From assembly GCF_001269905.1 (NCBI RefSeq), contig NZ_LHVK01000014.1:372397-436396 (forward strand): DNA of 64,000 nt, given 5' to 3'. Both the position numbers and the translations under genes were made by a program. Under the pieces are notes generated by a model, which ran no database searches, was not told the origin of the DNA, and saw only the letters and a program-made list of their open reading frames with translations. Source of the stretch: Pseudomonas corrugata (GTDB taxonomy: Bacteria; Pseudomonadota; Gammaproteobacteria; Pseudomonadales; Pseudomonadaceae). This document shows positions 47,805 through 55,809 of the stretch, in pieces. The first letter of the stretch is position 1. Each line of letters starts with the position of its first letter.

Positions 47805-48227
47805 TCAGCGCCTGACCGCCTTCAGTTCATTCAGCAACCCCAACAACGTCTGCAACTTCTCCTCCCCCAACTTCTCCTGCAATCGCTGGTAATTGGCCTC
47901 CATGCTCTGGCTCATCGAGTCGAAGCACGCCTGCCCCTGGGGTGCCAGGCGCACCAGCACCCGTCGCTGATCCTGCTCGGCCTTGCGCCGCACCACCATG
48001 CCCGCTGCTTCCATGCGCACCAGCACGCCGGTCATGCTGGGCTTGAGGATGCAGGCCAGCTCGGCCAGGCGATTGATTTCCAGTTCGTCGTGTTGGCTGA
48101 GGATACGAATGACCCGCCATTGCTGCTCGGTCAGGCCATGTTGATTGAGGGAAGGACGGAAAAACCCCATGGCCGCTTCACGGGCCTGTAGCAGGGTCAG
48201 GGTCAAGGATTGGCGCGGTTTGGGCAT
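47805..48227 (-). CDS. hpaR: HpaR, MarR-family repressor of the hpa operon
   Basis: 140 residues with the MarR winged helix (INRLAELACILKPSMTGVLV, about 50-69) and wing (RRKAEQDQRRVLVRLAPQG). In E. coli HpaR represses the hpaGEDFHI operon until 4-HPA or related acids bind. A strong dyad, TTAGTTAA-TGAG-TTAACTAA, lies 22 bases before the start and resembles the dyad at the hpaG1 promoter. A close paralogue is encoded at 38588-39010. Confidence 0.88.
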   Translation of the reverse strand: MPKPRQSLTLTLLQAREAAMGFFRPSLNQHGLTEQQWRVIRILSQHDELEINRLAELACILKPSMTGVLVRMEAAGMVVRRKAEQDQRRVLVRLAPQGQACFDSMSQSMEANYQRLQEKLGEEKLQTLLGLLNELKAVRR

Positions 48228-48248
48228 GGAGAATGTTCGCCAGAGGAC

Positions 48249-48268
48249 TTAGTTAATGAGTTAACTAA
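48249..48268 (-). promoter_or_regulatory. Dyad operator upstream of hpaR
   Basis: Perfect inverted repeat of eight bases (TTAGTTAA / TTAACTAA) around TGAG. Its inner 14 bases, GTTAATGAGTTAAC, match GTTAATACATTAAC at the hpaG1 promoter at 11 positions. Likely HpaR autoregulation. Confidence 0.7.
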
Positions 48269-48309
48269 ATCTTAGCATCATCGGAGTGCAGATGGACTGT
48301 GGGGCCAGC

Positions 48310-48336
48310 CTGTGGGAGCAAAGCTTGCTCCCACAG
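48310..48336 (-). terminator. Hairpin at the end of the 4-HPA hydroxylase genes
   Basis: A perfect 12-base stem CTGTGGGAGCAA / TTGCTCCCACAG with loop AGC begins seven bases past the reductase stop (minus strand). It is built from a REP-like core. No clear T-run, so it is a terminator or a stabilising hairpin. Confidence 0.6.
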
Positions 48337-48343
48337 ATCTGCT

Positions 48344-49285
48344 CTATGCGCCCTTGATCACCCCTTTGAGCACCGTCTTGAAATGCTCCACCTGGGCGTC
48401 GCCAAACTGGCCGAACACCTTGTCCTGCTGTTCCCTGGCAATGGCCCAGAGCCCTTCGGTCTCATCGATGCCCTTGACGGTCAGGCGCACCCGGTCGCCG
48501 TCATCGCTCACCAGGCCCTTGCGCTTGAGGTTGGCCACGGCCTCTTCGATCTCGCGCACCGGCATCGCCACTTCCCGTTGCAGGTCAGCCAGGTTCAGCC
48601 CGGCGTCATTTTCCAGCACCATCAACATCCGCGCCTCGCTGGTGCGCAACCCGGTGGACAATTGCCGTGGCTGGTAACTGGCCTGGTATGCCCGCAGTGC
48701 CTGGGTCATCAGGTAGTAAAGATTGTGGCTCAAGCGACCCTGGAAGTGACTGCTGGGTGGCTGCCCTTCTTCGCGTCGGGTCATGCGCGTGTGGGGCAGG
48801 ACCATCGAGTAGGAGCCCTGGTGATAGAGCAACGGCGAACGTCCGAAATCGTCGAAGGCCACGACCTTGCCGATCATGATCCAGTGATCGCCGCCGTCGA
48901 CCTGTTGGAATTTTTCACAGTGAAAACGCGCGGCGCAATCGGCAAACACCGGGGCCCCACCGACGCCGCTGTCGAACTCGATGTCAGCGAAGCGATCTTC
49001 CTTGGGCCGGGCGAAGTTGTTCGACAGGTCGATCTGATCGGCGGCCAACACGTTCACGGCAAAGTGGCTGGCGGCTTCGAACACGCCGTGGCTGCTGGAG
49101 CGTTTGTCGATGCTCCAGAGAATCAGCGGCGGGTCCAGGGACACAGAGTTGAAACTGTTGGCCGTCACGCCGACCTTGCGGCCATCTTCAGCCGCGGCGG
49201 TGACCACGGTCACACCGGTGGCAAAGTTACCCAGGGCCCGGCGGAACGCACGGGTATCGAAAGCGCTATCGGAAATACTGGACAT
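48344..49285 (-). CDS. 4-hydroxyphenylacetate 3-hydroxylase, reductase component (C1 type, with C-terminal MarR-like domain)
   Basis: 313 residues. The N-terminal flavin-reductase domain (FRRALGNFATGVTVVTA, about 13-29; GVTANSFNSVSLDPP, about 38-52) makes FMNH2 with NADH. The C-terminal half (about 190-313) has a MarR-like winged-helix segment (LRTSEARMLMVLENDAGLNL). This two-domain layout is that of C1-HPAH of Acinetobacter baumannii, where the C-terminal domain inhibits activity until 4-HPA binds. It is longer than E. coli HpaC and differs from it. Follows the oxygenase gene by 71 bases. Confidence 0.88.
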   Translation of the reverse strand: MSSISDSAFDTRAFRRALGNFATGVTVVTAAAEDGRKVGVTANSFNSVSLDPPLILWSIDKRSSSHGVFEAASHFAVNVLAADQIDLSNNFARPKEDRFADIEFDSGVGGAPVFADCAARFHCEKFQQVDGGDHWIMIGKVVAFDDFGRSPLLYHQGSYSMVLPHTRMTRREEGQPPSSHFQGRLSHNLYYLMTQALRAYQASYQPRQLSTGLRTSEARMLMVLENDAGLNLADLQREVAMPVREIEEAVANLKRKGLVSDDGDRVRLTVKGIDETEGLWAIAREQQDKVFGQFGDAQVEHFKTVLKGVIKGA

Positions 49286-49356
49286 GCAAGACTCCCGGCC
49301 GCCTCAGGTGACGGCCTCGATTTATTGTTTTATGAGCGGGCTCGACGAGCCGGTGG

Positions 49357-50526
49357 TCACACCATGGTGGGGTCGGGCTCCAGGCCCATCAGCTCGCGTC
49401 CGAGAATCTGTGCGCAGACGTCGTAGTCGGTGTAGGCATGGGCGCCCGTGAGGTGCGCATCGCGGAACAGCCGTTGCAGTTCGTTGGTTTCGAACCAGGC
49501 ACCACCGCCGGCCGCTTCCATCAGCCGATCCACCGCCTGGATGCACATCTTGGTCGCATAGCCCTGGTTGGTCCGCCAGAACGCCAGGGTTTCCCGGCTC
49601 GGGTATTCGTGACGCTCGCTGTGCTCGGCGTGCTCCTGCCAGGTTTTTTCGAGGAAGGCCCGGGCCGCTGCCACCTGGTGGGTGGACTCGGCCAGGCGCA
49701 TCAGCGCCGGGGTAGCCGCCCCCACTGCCGCACCGGTGTAGGCGCGCACGCGGTTGCGGGTTTTCTCGCGGAACACCTCGAGCATGCGTTCGGCCACGCC
49801 CAGGCTGACGGTGGAAAAGCCACTGGCAAAGTACGGCCGATACGGCGAGTAAAAGATCTTGCTGTCGGGGTACAGACCGAAGCCACCGGACTTGCCCTCC
49901 ATCATGTCCTTGGCTTTCTGGATCCGGTGTTCCGGCACGAACGTATTGTCGATGATCAACGTCTTGCTGCCGCTGCCGCGCATGCCAACCGCGAACCAGT
50001 CATCACGAATTTCATAATCGCTTCGAGGCAGTACCGCGAAGCAATAGTCCTGGGTACCTTCGGCGTTCTTGCGGCGAAACCCGACGATCGCCCACTCGGC
50101 GTGGTCGCAACCGCTGCTCCAGCCCATTTCACCGCTGAACATCACGCCGCCCTCGACTTCCTCGGTGCGGCCAAACGGTGCGATGCTGCTGCTGGCGGTG
50201 GCATCAGGATCGTCGCCCCAGATTTCTTCCTGGGTCTTGGCTGGGAACATCGCCAACTGATGGCTGTGGGTACATAACAGGCTCATGGCCCAGGCCGTGC
50301 TGGCACAGGCACCGGCCAGCAACGCGATGCAATCGGCAAACTGCGGCAGGGAAATCTCCATGCCGCCGTATTTCTTCGGCAGGAAGGCCCGGTGCATGCC
50401 GATGCCCTTGAGCAAGGCGATATTCTCGGCCGGAACGCTACGGTCCTGTTCCGCCTGGAAGGCATTGGCGGCAATGACCGGCAGAACGGGTTTGAGGTCT
50501 TCGAGAAGCGGATTTGGCTTTTTCAT
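49357..50526 (-). CDS. 4-hydroxyphenylacetate 3-hydroxylase, oxygenase component (C2 type)
   Basis: 389-residue flavin monooxygenase with the acyl-CoA-dehydrogenase fold: KKYGGMEISLPQFADCIALL (about 51-70), ACASTAWAMSLLCTHSHQLA, EMGWSSGCDHAEW (about 133) and GMRGSGSKTLIID. It uses reduced flavin from the next gene and O2 to hydroxylate 4-HPA to homoprotocatechuate. It matches C2-HPAH of Acinetobacter, not E. coli HpaB. First gene of its two-gene unit, with its promoter in the 310-base gap shared with the divergent FAD oxidase. Confidence 0.88.
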   Translation of the reverse strand: MKKPNPLLEDLKPVLPVIAANAFQAEQDRSVPAENIALLKGIGMHRAFLPKKYGGMEISLPQFADCIALLAGACASTAWAMSLLCTHSHQLAMFPAKTQEEIWGDDPDATASSSIAPFGRTEEVEGGVMFSGEMGWSSGCDHAEWAIVGFRRKNAEGTQDYCFAVLPRSDYEIRDDWFAVGMRGSGSKTLIIDNTFVPEHRIQKAKDMMEGKSGGFGLYPDSKIFYSPYRPYFASGFSTVSLGVAERMLEVFREKTRNRVRAYTGAAVGAATPALMRLAESTHQVAAARAFLEKTWQEHAEHSERHEYPSRETLAFWRTNQGYATKMCIQAVDRLMEAAGGGAWFETNELQRLFRDAHLTGAHAYTDYDVCAQILGRELMGLEPDPTMV

Positions 50527-50788
50527 GGACAGGCTCTTTTATTATTGGCGTTTGCCGATCCCGCCTGGCCTTGCACCTCACGGCAGGCTCGTGGTGCAGA
50601 AAACGGCGGGATCAAATGATTAAGGCCGGTCCAGTATGGGCATTCAAGGGCAGCCGAAAAATGCACCTTCCAGATCCAAGATTGTACTTTTCATGGCGAA
50701 AGAACCGAGCGATGGCGCGCTCGATCAAGTCCCGCGGCACGGATGATCAAGACAAGCGCCCCGCTCCGGGCCCTTAATAGAGACATCG

Positions 50789-50806
50789 CGTGCAGGGCTC
50801 TGCACG
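50789..50806 (+). promoter_or_regulatory. Perfect dyad upstream of the FAD oxidase gene, in the 50527-50836 gap
   Basis: CGTGCAG-GGCT-CTGCACG, a 7-4-7 inverted repeat 31 bases before the start codon of the FAD oxidase. Position suits an operator or 5'-leader hairpin. In the rest of the 310-base gap I see no gene and no GTTAA-type dyad for HpaR. Confidence 0.5.
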
Positions 50807-50836
50807 GAGTTTCCTTTCACTTTGTCAGGTTGCGTC

Positions 50837-52135
50837 ATGATCAATATCGAAACGCCCACCTATTACACCGCCACCAAGAAGTACAACCTCAGCTTCCCCA
50901 CCCTGGAGCAAGACGTGGAAGCCGATGTCGTAGTGATTGGCGGCGGCTTCTCCGGCATCAACACCGCGCTGGAGCTCGCTGAAAAAGGCATCACCAATAT
51001 CGTGGTGCTCGAGGCGCGTTACCTGGGCTTCGGCGGCACCGGGCGCAACGGCGGGCAGATCATGGCCGGGATCGGGCATGACCTGGAAAAGATCAAGAAA
51101 GACGTGGGCGAAGACGGCCTGCGCCAGGTCTTCGAGATCAGCGACCTGGGTGCGGACATCATCAAGGACCGCATCGCCAAATACGCCATCGATGCCGACT
51201 TCTGCCACGGCTATGGCTATATGGGTTTCAACGCCCGCCAGGAGAAAACCCTGCGGGCCTGGGAAAAAGACTTCAAGTCGATCAACAGCAAGCATGAGAT
51301 CCGCTTTCTTGGCGGCTCCGACGTCCAGCAGATCATCGGCTCCAAGGCCTACGGCAGCGCCTTGCTGCACATGGGCGGTGGGCATGTGCATTCGCTGAAT
51401 CTGCTGCTGGGTGAAGCCAAGGCCCTGGCCGGCCACGGCGTACGAATCTTCGAGAACAGCCCGGCCCTGGAAGTCAGCTACGGCGAGCGCATCACCGTGC
51501 GCACCGGACGTGGCTCGGTCAAGGCCAGCAAGCTGCTGTGGGCCTGCGACAGCTTCCTCAACAAGCTGGAGCCGGAGCTGCATCGTTCGACCATCAACAC
51601 CTACGCCTTTCAGATGATGACCGAGCCGTTGTCGGACGAGTTGATCCAGCGCATCAGCCCGATCCGCGGAGCCTACAGCGACATTCGCCCGGTGATCGAC
51701 TACTACCGCGTCACCAATGAAAACCGTTTGCTGTTCGGTGCCGCCACGCCGCTGGTGGAACATATTCCCCAGGACCTCAAGGCCTGGAACCGGCATCTGA
51801 TGCTGAAAATTTTCCCGTACCTCAAGGACGTGAAAATCGACCTGGCCTGGGGCGGTCCGATGGCCTGCAGCCCGAACCTGTTCCCGCAGATCGGCACCCT
51901 GCCCGGCCGCCGCAACGCTTTTTTTGTCCAGGGTTATTCCGGCTTTGGTGTCACGCCGAGCCACATCATCTGCAAGGTGCTGGCCGAAGGCATGAGCGAA
52001 GGCTCGGCGCGCTACGACCTGGTCAGCTCCATCAAGCGCCCGACCATCATCGGCAAAGACGCCATCCGCCCGCTGCTGCTGACCGCCGGCAAGTCCTGGC
52101 ACCAGTTGTCGGGTTACTGGAATGGCCGTCGCTGA
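50837..52135 (+). CDS. FAD-dependent amine oxidase-like oxidoreductase (DadA/PuuB type)
   Basis: 432 residues. The Rossmann FAD motif VVVIGGGFSGINTALELAE is at about 32-50, with LEARYLGFGGTGRNGGQI just after (about 60-77). The C-terminal FAD signature is FVQGYSGFGVTPSHI (about 362-376). This is the DAO/gamma-glutamylputrescine-oxidase family, which oxidises a primary or secondary amine to an aldehyde. Beside 4-HPA genes, moaF and FeaR/FeaB, an aromatic amine such as tyramine is a good guess, but a polyamine substrate is possible. Start MINIETPTYYT. Confidence 0.85.
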   Translation: MINIETPTYYTATKKYNLSFPTLEQDVEADVVVIGGGFSGINTALELAEKGITNIVVLEARYLGFGGTGRNGGQIMAGIGHDLEKIKKDVGEDGLRQVFEISDLGADIIKDRIAKYAIDADFCHGYGYMGFNARQEKTLRAWEKDFKSINSKHEIRFLGGSDVQQIIGSKAYGSALLHMGGGHVHSLNLLLGEAKALAGHGVRIFENSPALEVSYGERITVRTGRGSVKASKLLWACDSFLNKLEPELHRSTINTYAFQMMTEPLSDELIQRISPIRGAYSDIRPVIDYYRVTNENRLLFGAATPLVEHIPQDLKAWNRHLMLKIFPYLKDVKIDLAWGGPMACSPNLFPQIGTLPGRRNAFFVQGYSGFGVTPSHIICKVLAEGMSEGSARYDLVSSIKRPTIIGKDAIRPLLLTAGKSWHQLSGYWNGRR

Positions 52136-52172
52136 CGTGTAGTGGGCCTGAATCCATATCTGAGTGCCCATG

Positions 52173-52215
52173 GGGCTGCTGCGCAGCCCAACGGGGATAA
52201 ATCCCCTCGCCACAA
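52173..52215. repeat. Short hairpin plus half-element of the GTGGCGAGGGGATT family
   Basis: GGGCTGC-TGC-GCAGCCC (52173-52189) is followed by GGGGATAAATCCCCTCGCCAC (52192-52215 region), the same half-site as in the long repeats at 39101 and 43292. It separates the FAD oxidase from the cupin gene. Confidence 0.6.
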
Positions 52216-52250
52216 AACCACATCCGTCTCAATCATCAGGAGTCACTGCC

Positions 52251-52616
52251 ATGTCCCTCACCACTCTCAAGAAAGACATCCAGCTGTCCGAACTGGACGC
52301 CTGGGGCACCGTTGCCGACCTGGGTTCGCAAATCCTCGAAGGCGAAGTCAAAGCCTTCGGCAAGATGACTTTCGGCGCCCCGACCGACGCCATCAGCAGT
52401 GCCTACTTCGGCACCACCCAGGGCAAGTTCCGGATGGTGTACCCATTCGCCGAACAAGCCACCGTGGTCACCGGCGAAGTGGTGCTCACCGATGAAGCCA
52501 CCGGCCAGAGCACCCGCTACAAGGCCGGCGACAGCTGGTTCGTGACCAAGGGCACGCCGGTGCTGTGGGAAGTGGTCAGTGAGAGTTTCGTCAAGCACTA
52601 CTTCGCGGTAGCCTGA
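52251..52616 (+). CDS. Cupin-domain protein (EutQ/DUF861-like)
   Basis: 121 residues, single small cupin: KFRMVYPFAEQATVVTGEVVLTDE with TRYKAGDSWFVTKGTPVLWEV (about 82-102). Such cupins often sit next to FAD amine oxidases and may handle a reactive aldehyde or small metabolite; this is inference. AGGAGT precedes ATG 52251. The open frame upstream starts inside a repeat and is not coding. A strong stem-loop lies directly downstream. Confidence 0.85.
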   Translation: MSLTTLKKDIQLSELDAWGTVADLGSQILEGEVKAFGKMTFGAPTDAISSAYFGTTQGKFRMVYPFAEQATVVTGEVVLTDEATGQSTRYKAGDSWFVTKGTPVLWEVVSESFVKHYFAVA

Positions 52617-52623
52617 CCGGACA

Positions 52624-52648
52624 GGGCCGCCGGAATCACCGGCGGCCC
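52624..52648 (+). terminator. Strong stem-loop after the cupin gene
   Basis: GGGCCGCCGG-AATCA-CCGGCGGCCC, a perfect 10-base GC stem, starts eight bases past the cupin stop. No T-run. Its edge touches the first possible luxR ATG (52651), favouring the later start at 52669. Confidence 0.7.
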
Positions 52649-52668
52649 GTATGACGAAGGTTGCGCCC

Positions 52669-53328
52669 ATGAACGTCATCCCCACCCAGGACATCGCCGG
52701 CCACTGCCTGCAAGCGTTCACCCAGTTGATTCCCGCCAGCCGGGCGGCCTTCTACTGCGTCGACCGGCACTTGCAGGCCCATGATTTCAGCCTGCACGGC
52801 ATGAGCGGCGAGATGCACCGCGATTACTTGGACAATTACCACCAGTTCGATCCGCTGCAACCGCGCAACTGCGTGTCCAGCGAGCAGGCGGTGGTGCCGC
52901 TGGGCCTGGCGATGACCCGCCAGCCGGTACGAAACAACCAACGTTACCGCAGCTTCTTGCAGCGCCACGGTATTGTGGATGTGGTGGAAGTCTTCGCCCG
53001 TCGGGATGGTCAGCCGCACGCCGCCATCTCGTTGCTGCGCACCGCCGAACAAGGTGTATTCACCAGCCAGCAGTTAACCCAACTCAACGCCTTGCAGGCC
53101 CTTCTGCAACTGGCCGTCGCCCACCTCCCCGCCCATGGAGATACCCTGGGCAACTTGACGCCCAAGGAGCGCCAGATCGCCTTGCTGCTGCGCCAAGGCG
53201 TCAGCAACAAGTACCTGGCCCGGGAGCTGGATGTGGGCTTGCCAACCATCAAGACTCATCTGATCAACCTGTTTCGCAAGGTCGGTGTAAGCAGCCGCAC
53301 CGAGTTGGTCAGCACACTGTTTCTCTGA
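52669..53328 (+). CDS. LuxR-family transcriptional regulator
   Basis: 219 residues from MNVIPTQDIAG (AAGG at eight bases); ATG 52651 would add six. The N-terminal sensing domain is not clearly an acyl-homoserine-lactone fold. The C-terminal LuxR helix-turn-helix is clear: LTPKERQIALLLRQGVSNKYLARELDV (about 158-184) and TIKTHLINLFRKVGVSSRTEL. It lies between the FAD oxidase/cupin pair and moaF, with a dyad just after it. Likely regulates one or both. Confidence 0.87.
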   Translation: MNVIPTQDIAGHCLQAFTQLIPASRAAFYCVDRHLQAHDFSLHGMSGEMHRDYLDNYHQFDPLQPRNCVSSEQAVVPLGLAMTRQPVRNNQRYRSFLQRHGIVDVVEVFARRDGQPHAAISLLRTAEQGVFTSQQLTQLNALQALLQLAVAHLPAHGDTLGNLTPKERQIALLLRQGVSNKYLARELDVGLPTIKTHLINLFRKVGVSSRTELVSTLFL

Positions 53329-53334
53329 CGCGGT

Positions 53335-53350
53335 TCAACCATTCGGTTGA
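53335..53350 (+). promoter_or_regulatory. Dyad upstream of moaF
   Basis: TCAACC-ATTC-GGTTGA, perfect 6-4-6 inverted repeat, seven bases after the luxR stop and 64 before the moaF start. Candidate operator for the adjacent LuxR-type regulator. Confidence 0.5.
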
Positions 53351-53413
53351 TAGTCCGCGGGCGCTCAGGCCTACATGATCCGGGTGGACACTTCATCCAA
53401 CCGGAGCCTTGCA

Positions 53414-54235
53414 ATGAGCACATCTACAGACTGGATCACCGTCGGCGCCCTGGCCGATGGCTTTGCCCCAGAAGCCTTCATCCTGCCAAACCTGGCGGAC
53501 CTGAGCGGCAAGACCTTCACCCTGAATTTCGCCAATGGCTGGCAGATCGAGCATCGATTCGAGCAGGAAATGTTGTCGTGGCACGCGGCCGATGGGCACT
53601 CCAGCGGCACGGCACCGTATCGGGCCACGTCGGTGCGCCCGGGGTTGTACCTGGTGGACTTTCTCAAGGGCGAAGGCGCGCAAACTCTGTCGGTCAGCCT
53701 GGTGCTCGATACCGCCAACGCGGCGTTCACTGCGGTGATCGGCCGCATGCCCGAACAGGCACAAACCCGCGAAGGTCTGTACGGGCGTGCATTGGCGGGC
53801 CAGCCACTGACGGCTGTCGGTGTCGAATTTCTCCATGGCAGCCTTGATCGCCCTTGGCAGCCAGGCCTCTGCCCGCATGCCCCGAGCACTGAACTGGTGG
53901 GTTTGCGCAACCTGTATCGCTACAGCCCGAGTGAAGTCTACGAACACATCTACCTCAACGACCGGTTCTATTCCTGGCAGTGCCTCAAGGGCGTGGAGCA
54001 AGGCCTGTGCGACACCGATCGTTGCGACACCTACAAGATCAGCGACGAGTTGTACCTGTTTGTCTGGCGGGAAAAGATCATCCCGACCCTCGGCCTGGTG
54101 CTGATCGACCTGCAACAACATCGCAGCGACGGCAAGATCTTCGGTTACGCCGGGGCGTCGTTCGATGAGTTCTCCAACTTCCCGGTCAGTTCCTACTGCC
54201 AGGTCCTCAACCACACGGAGTATCCCGATGCCTGA
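53414..54235 (+). CDS. moaF: MoaF-family protein
   Basis: 273 residues, start MSTSTDWITVGALADGF with GGAG before it. Two lipocalin-like halves are suggested: KTFTLNFANGWQIEHRFE and TAPYRATSVRPGLYLVDFL in the N-terminal half, then LYRYSPSEVYEHIYLNDRFYSWQCL and GKIFGYAGASFDEF in the second. MoaF was named in the monoamine (moa) regulon of Klebsiella aerogenes; it is not a molybdenum cofactor enzyme despite some database names. It overlaps the following SDR gene by eight bases. The exact function is unknown. Confidence 0.85.
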   Translation: MSTSTDWITVGALADGFAPEAFILPNLADLSGKTFTLNFANGWQIEHRFEQEMLSWHAADGHSSGTAPYRATSVRPGLYLVDFLKGEGAQTLSVSLVLDTANAAFTAVIGRMPEQAQTREGLYGRALAGQPLTAVGVEFLHGSLDRPWQPGLCPHAPSTELVGLRNLYRYSPSEVYEHIYLNDRFYSWQCLKGVEQGLCDTDRCDTYKISDELYLFVWREKIIPTLGLVLIDLQQHRSDGKIFGYAGASFDEFSNFPVSSYCQVLNHTEYPDA

Positions 54236-55031
54236 ATCTCGCACCGTGGTGATTACCGGCGCCGGCACCGGGATCGGCGCCGCTTGTGCCCGTTTGCACG
54301 CGGCCGAAGGCGCCAACCTGGTGTTGATTGGCCGACGCCGCGAGCCCCTGGAGCAACTGGCAGCTGAAATTGGCGGCATGGTGCTGGTGGGCGATGCGGC
54401 TTGCCCGGCAACCTGGGACGGTTTCGTCGCGCAGATTCGCCAGCGCTTCGGCCGACTTCATGTGTTGCTGGCCTGCGCCGGTGGAATGGGCCAGGGCAGC
54501 GCCACCGAGACCAGCCCACAGGCCTGGGACGCGGCCATGCGCAGCAATCTCGACAGCGCGTTCTACAGCGCACGGGCTTGCTTGCCACTGCTACAGGAAA
54601 GCGCCGGCAACATTGTGCTGGTGGCCTCCATTGCGTCATTGGCGGCAGGGCCGCAGGTTTGCGGCTACACCACCGCCAAGCATGCGCTATTGGGTCTGAA
54701 CCGCTCCCTGGCGCGGGATTACGGCCCCAAAGGCGTGCGGGTCAACGCCGTCTGCCCAGGCTGGGTGCGCACGCCGATGGCCGATGAGGAAATGCAGGTG
54801 CTGATGCAGTTCCATGGCGAAACGCTGCAACAGGCCTACGACCGGGTCTGCGCGGACGTGCCGTTGCGGCGGCCAGCCAGCGCCGAGGAAATCGCCCATG
54901 TCTGTCGCTTCCTGGCCTCCAGAGACGCGTCGATCATCACCGGCGCGGCGCTGGTGGCCGATGGCGGTTCCAGCATCGTCGACGTGCCGACACTGGCCTT
55001 TAGTCAGATGGAGACACCCCATGCCGAATGA
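54228..55031 (+). CDS. Short-chain dehydrogenase/reductase
   Basis: 267 residues, classical SDR: cofactor motif TGAGTGIGAA (about 10-19), ACAGG, catalytic Ser in VASIASLA and Tyr/Lys in YTTAKHA (about 148-154), then PGWVRTPMA. CGGAG precedes the start. Overlaps moaF upstream and another SDR downstream. I recall that moaE of the Klebsiella moaEF operon is also an SDR, which would make this the moaE counterpart; that link is from memory and should be checked. Confidence 0.88.
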   Translation: MPESRTVVITGAGTGIGAACARLHAAEGANLVLIGRRREPLEQLAAEIGGMVLVGDAACPATWDGFVAQIRQRFGRLHVLLACAGGMGQGSATETSPQAWDAAMRSNLDSAFYSARACLPLLQESAGNIVLVASIASLAAGPQVCGYTTAKHALLGLNRSLARDYGPKGVRVNAVCPGWVRTPMADEEMQVLMQFHGETLQQAYDRVCADVPLRRPASAEEIAHVCRFLASRDASIITGAALVADGGSSIVDVPTLAFSQMETPHAE

Positions 55032-55788
55032 TCTGGATTTCAGTGGCAAAGCAGTGTTGGTGACTGGCGGCGCCCAAGGCATTGGCCGGGCCATTGTCGA
55101 AGGCTTCGCCTGGCGCGGAGCCCGCGTGGTGATCGCCGACCTGGGCCTGGCGCGGGCCGAAGCGCTCGCCGGTGAATTGACTGCCGAAGGCTGCCAGGTG
55201 GAAGCCGTGGGCGTTGATCTGGCTGACGCCACGGCGATTGGTGCCATGATGGCCGGGCTGGAGCAGCGCCTGGGGCGGCTGGATGTACTGGTGCACAACG
55301 CCGGGTACTTTCCACTGACGGCTTTCGAGCAGATTACGCCAGCGGTACTGGAACGGACGCTGGCGGTGAACCTGTCGGCGCTGTTCTGGCTGACGCAGGC
55401 GGCGCTGCCGATGTTCCGGCGGCAGGGCCAAGGCTGTGTGCTAGTGACTTCATCGGTCACCGGCCCACGGGTGGCGTATCCGGGGCTCAGCCATTACGCC
55501 GCGTCCAAGGCCGGGGTCAATGGTTTCATTCGCAACGCGGCACTGGAGCTGGCGACTGAGAATGTCAGGGTCAACGGCGTCGAACCCGGCATGATTGCGA
55601 CACCGGCGATGGCCAACCTCGGTGACGATGACCTCAACCAGGACATCGCCCGGCGGGTCCCTCTGGGGCGCTTGGGCAAACCGGCCGACATCGCCGGCGC
55701 CATGCTGTTCCTGGCCTCGGACCTGGCCAGCTACGTGACTGGCCAGACTCTGGTGGTCGACGGCGGCTCGACCTTGCCGGAGGTTTGA
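55021..55788 (+). CDS. Short-chain dehydrogenase/reductase
   Basis: 255 residues, classical SDR: TGGAQGIGRA (about 16-25), NAGYFP, Ser in VTSSVTGP and Tyr/Lys in YAASKAG (about 157-163), PGMIATPAM, and the C-terminal LVVDGGSTLPEV. It overlaps the previous SDR by 11 bases, so moaF and the two SDR genes form one translational unit. Probably oxidises a hydroxyl intermediate of the aromatic-amine pathway; the substrate is unknown. Confidence 0.88.
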   Translation: MPNDLDFSGKAVLVTGGAQGIGRAIVEGFAWRGARVVIADLGLARAEALAGELTAEGCQVEAVGVDLADATAIGAMMAGLEQRLGRLDVLVHNAGYFPLTAFEQITPAVLERTLAVNLSALFWLTQAALPMFRRQGQGCVLVTSSVTGPRVAYPGLSHYAASKAGVNGFIRNAALELATENVRVNGVEPGMIATPAMANLGDDDLNQDIARRVPLGRLGKPADIAGAMLFLASDLASYVTGQTLVVDGGSTLPEV

Positions 55789-55809
55789 AGCGGGTTCGGC
55801 TCGCGATGG

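Noticed and set aside
48344..50526. E. coli-type HpaB/HpaC
   Set aside because: The oxygenase has the acyl-CoA-dehydrogenase fold and the reductase has a MarR-like extension; both differ from HpaB and HpaC.
50550..50600. Sigma54 promoter near TGGCCTTGC
   Set aside because: The spacing between the GG and GC elements is wrong for sigma54.
52651..52668. Earlier luxR start at 52651
   Set aside because: The ATG directly abuts a strong stem-loop and lacks a ribosome-binding site; ATG 52669 has AAGG at good spacing.
53414..54235. Molybdenum cofactor biosynthesis gene
   Set aside because: MoaF is named after the monoamine regulon; no cofactor genes are nearby.
55077..55431. Minus-strand open frames across the SDR genes
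   Set aside because: Shadow frames opposite well-supported SDR coding sequence.
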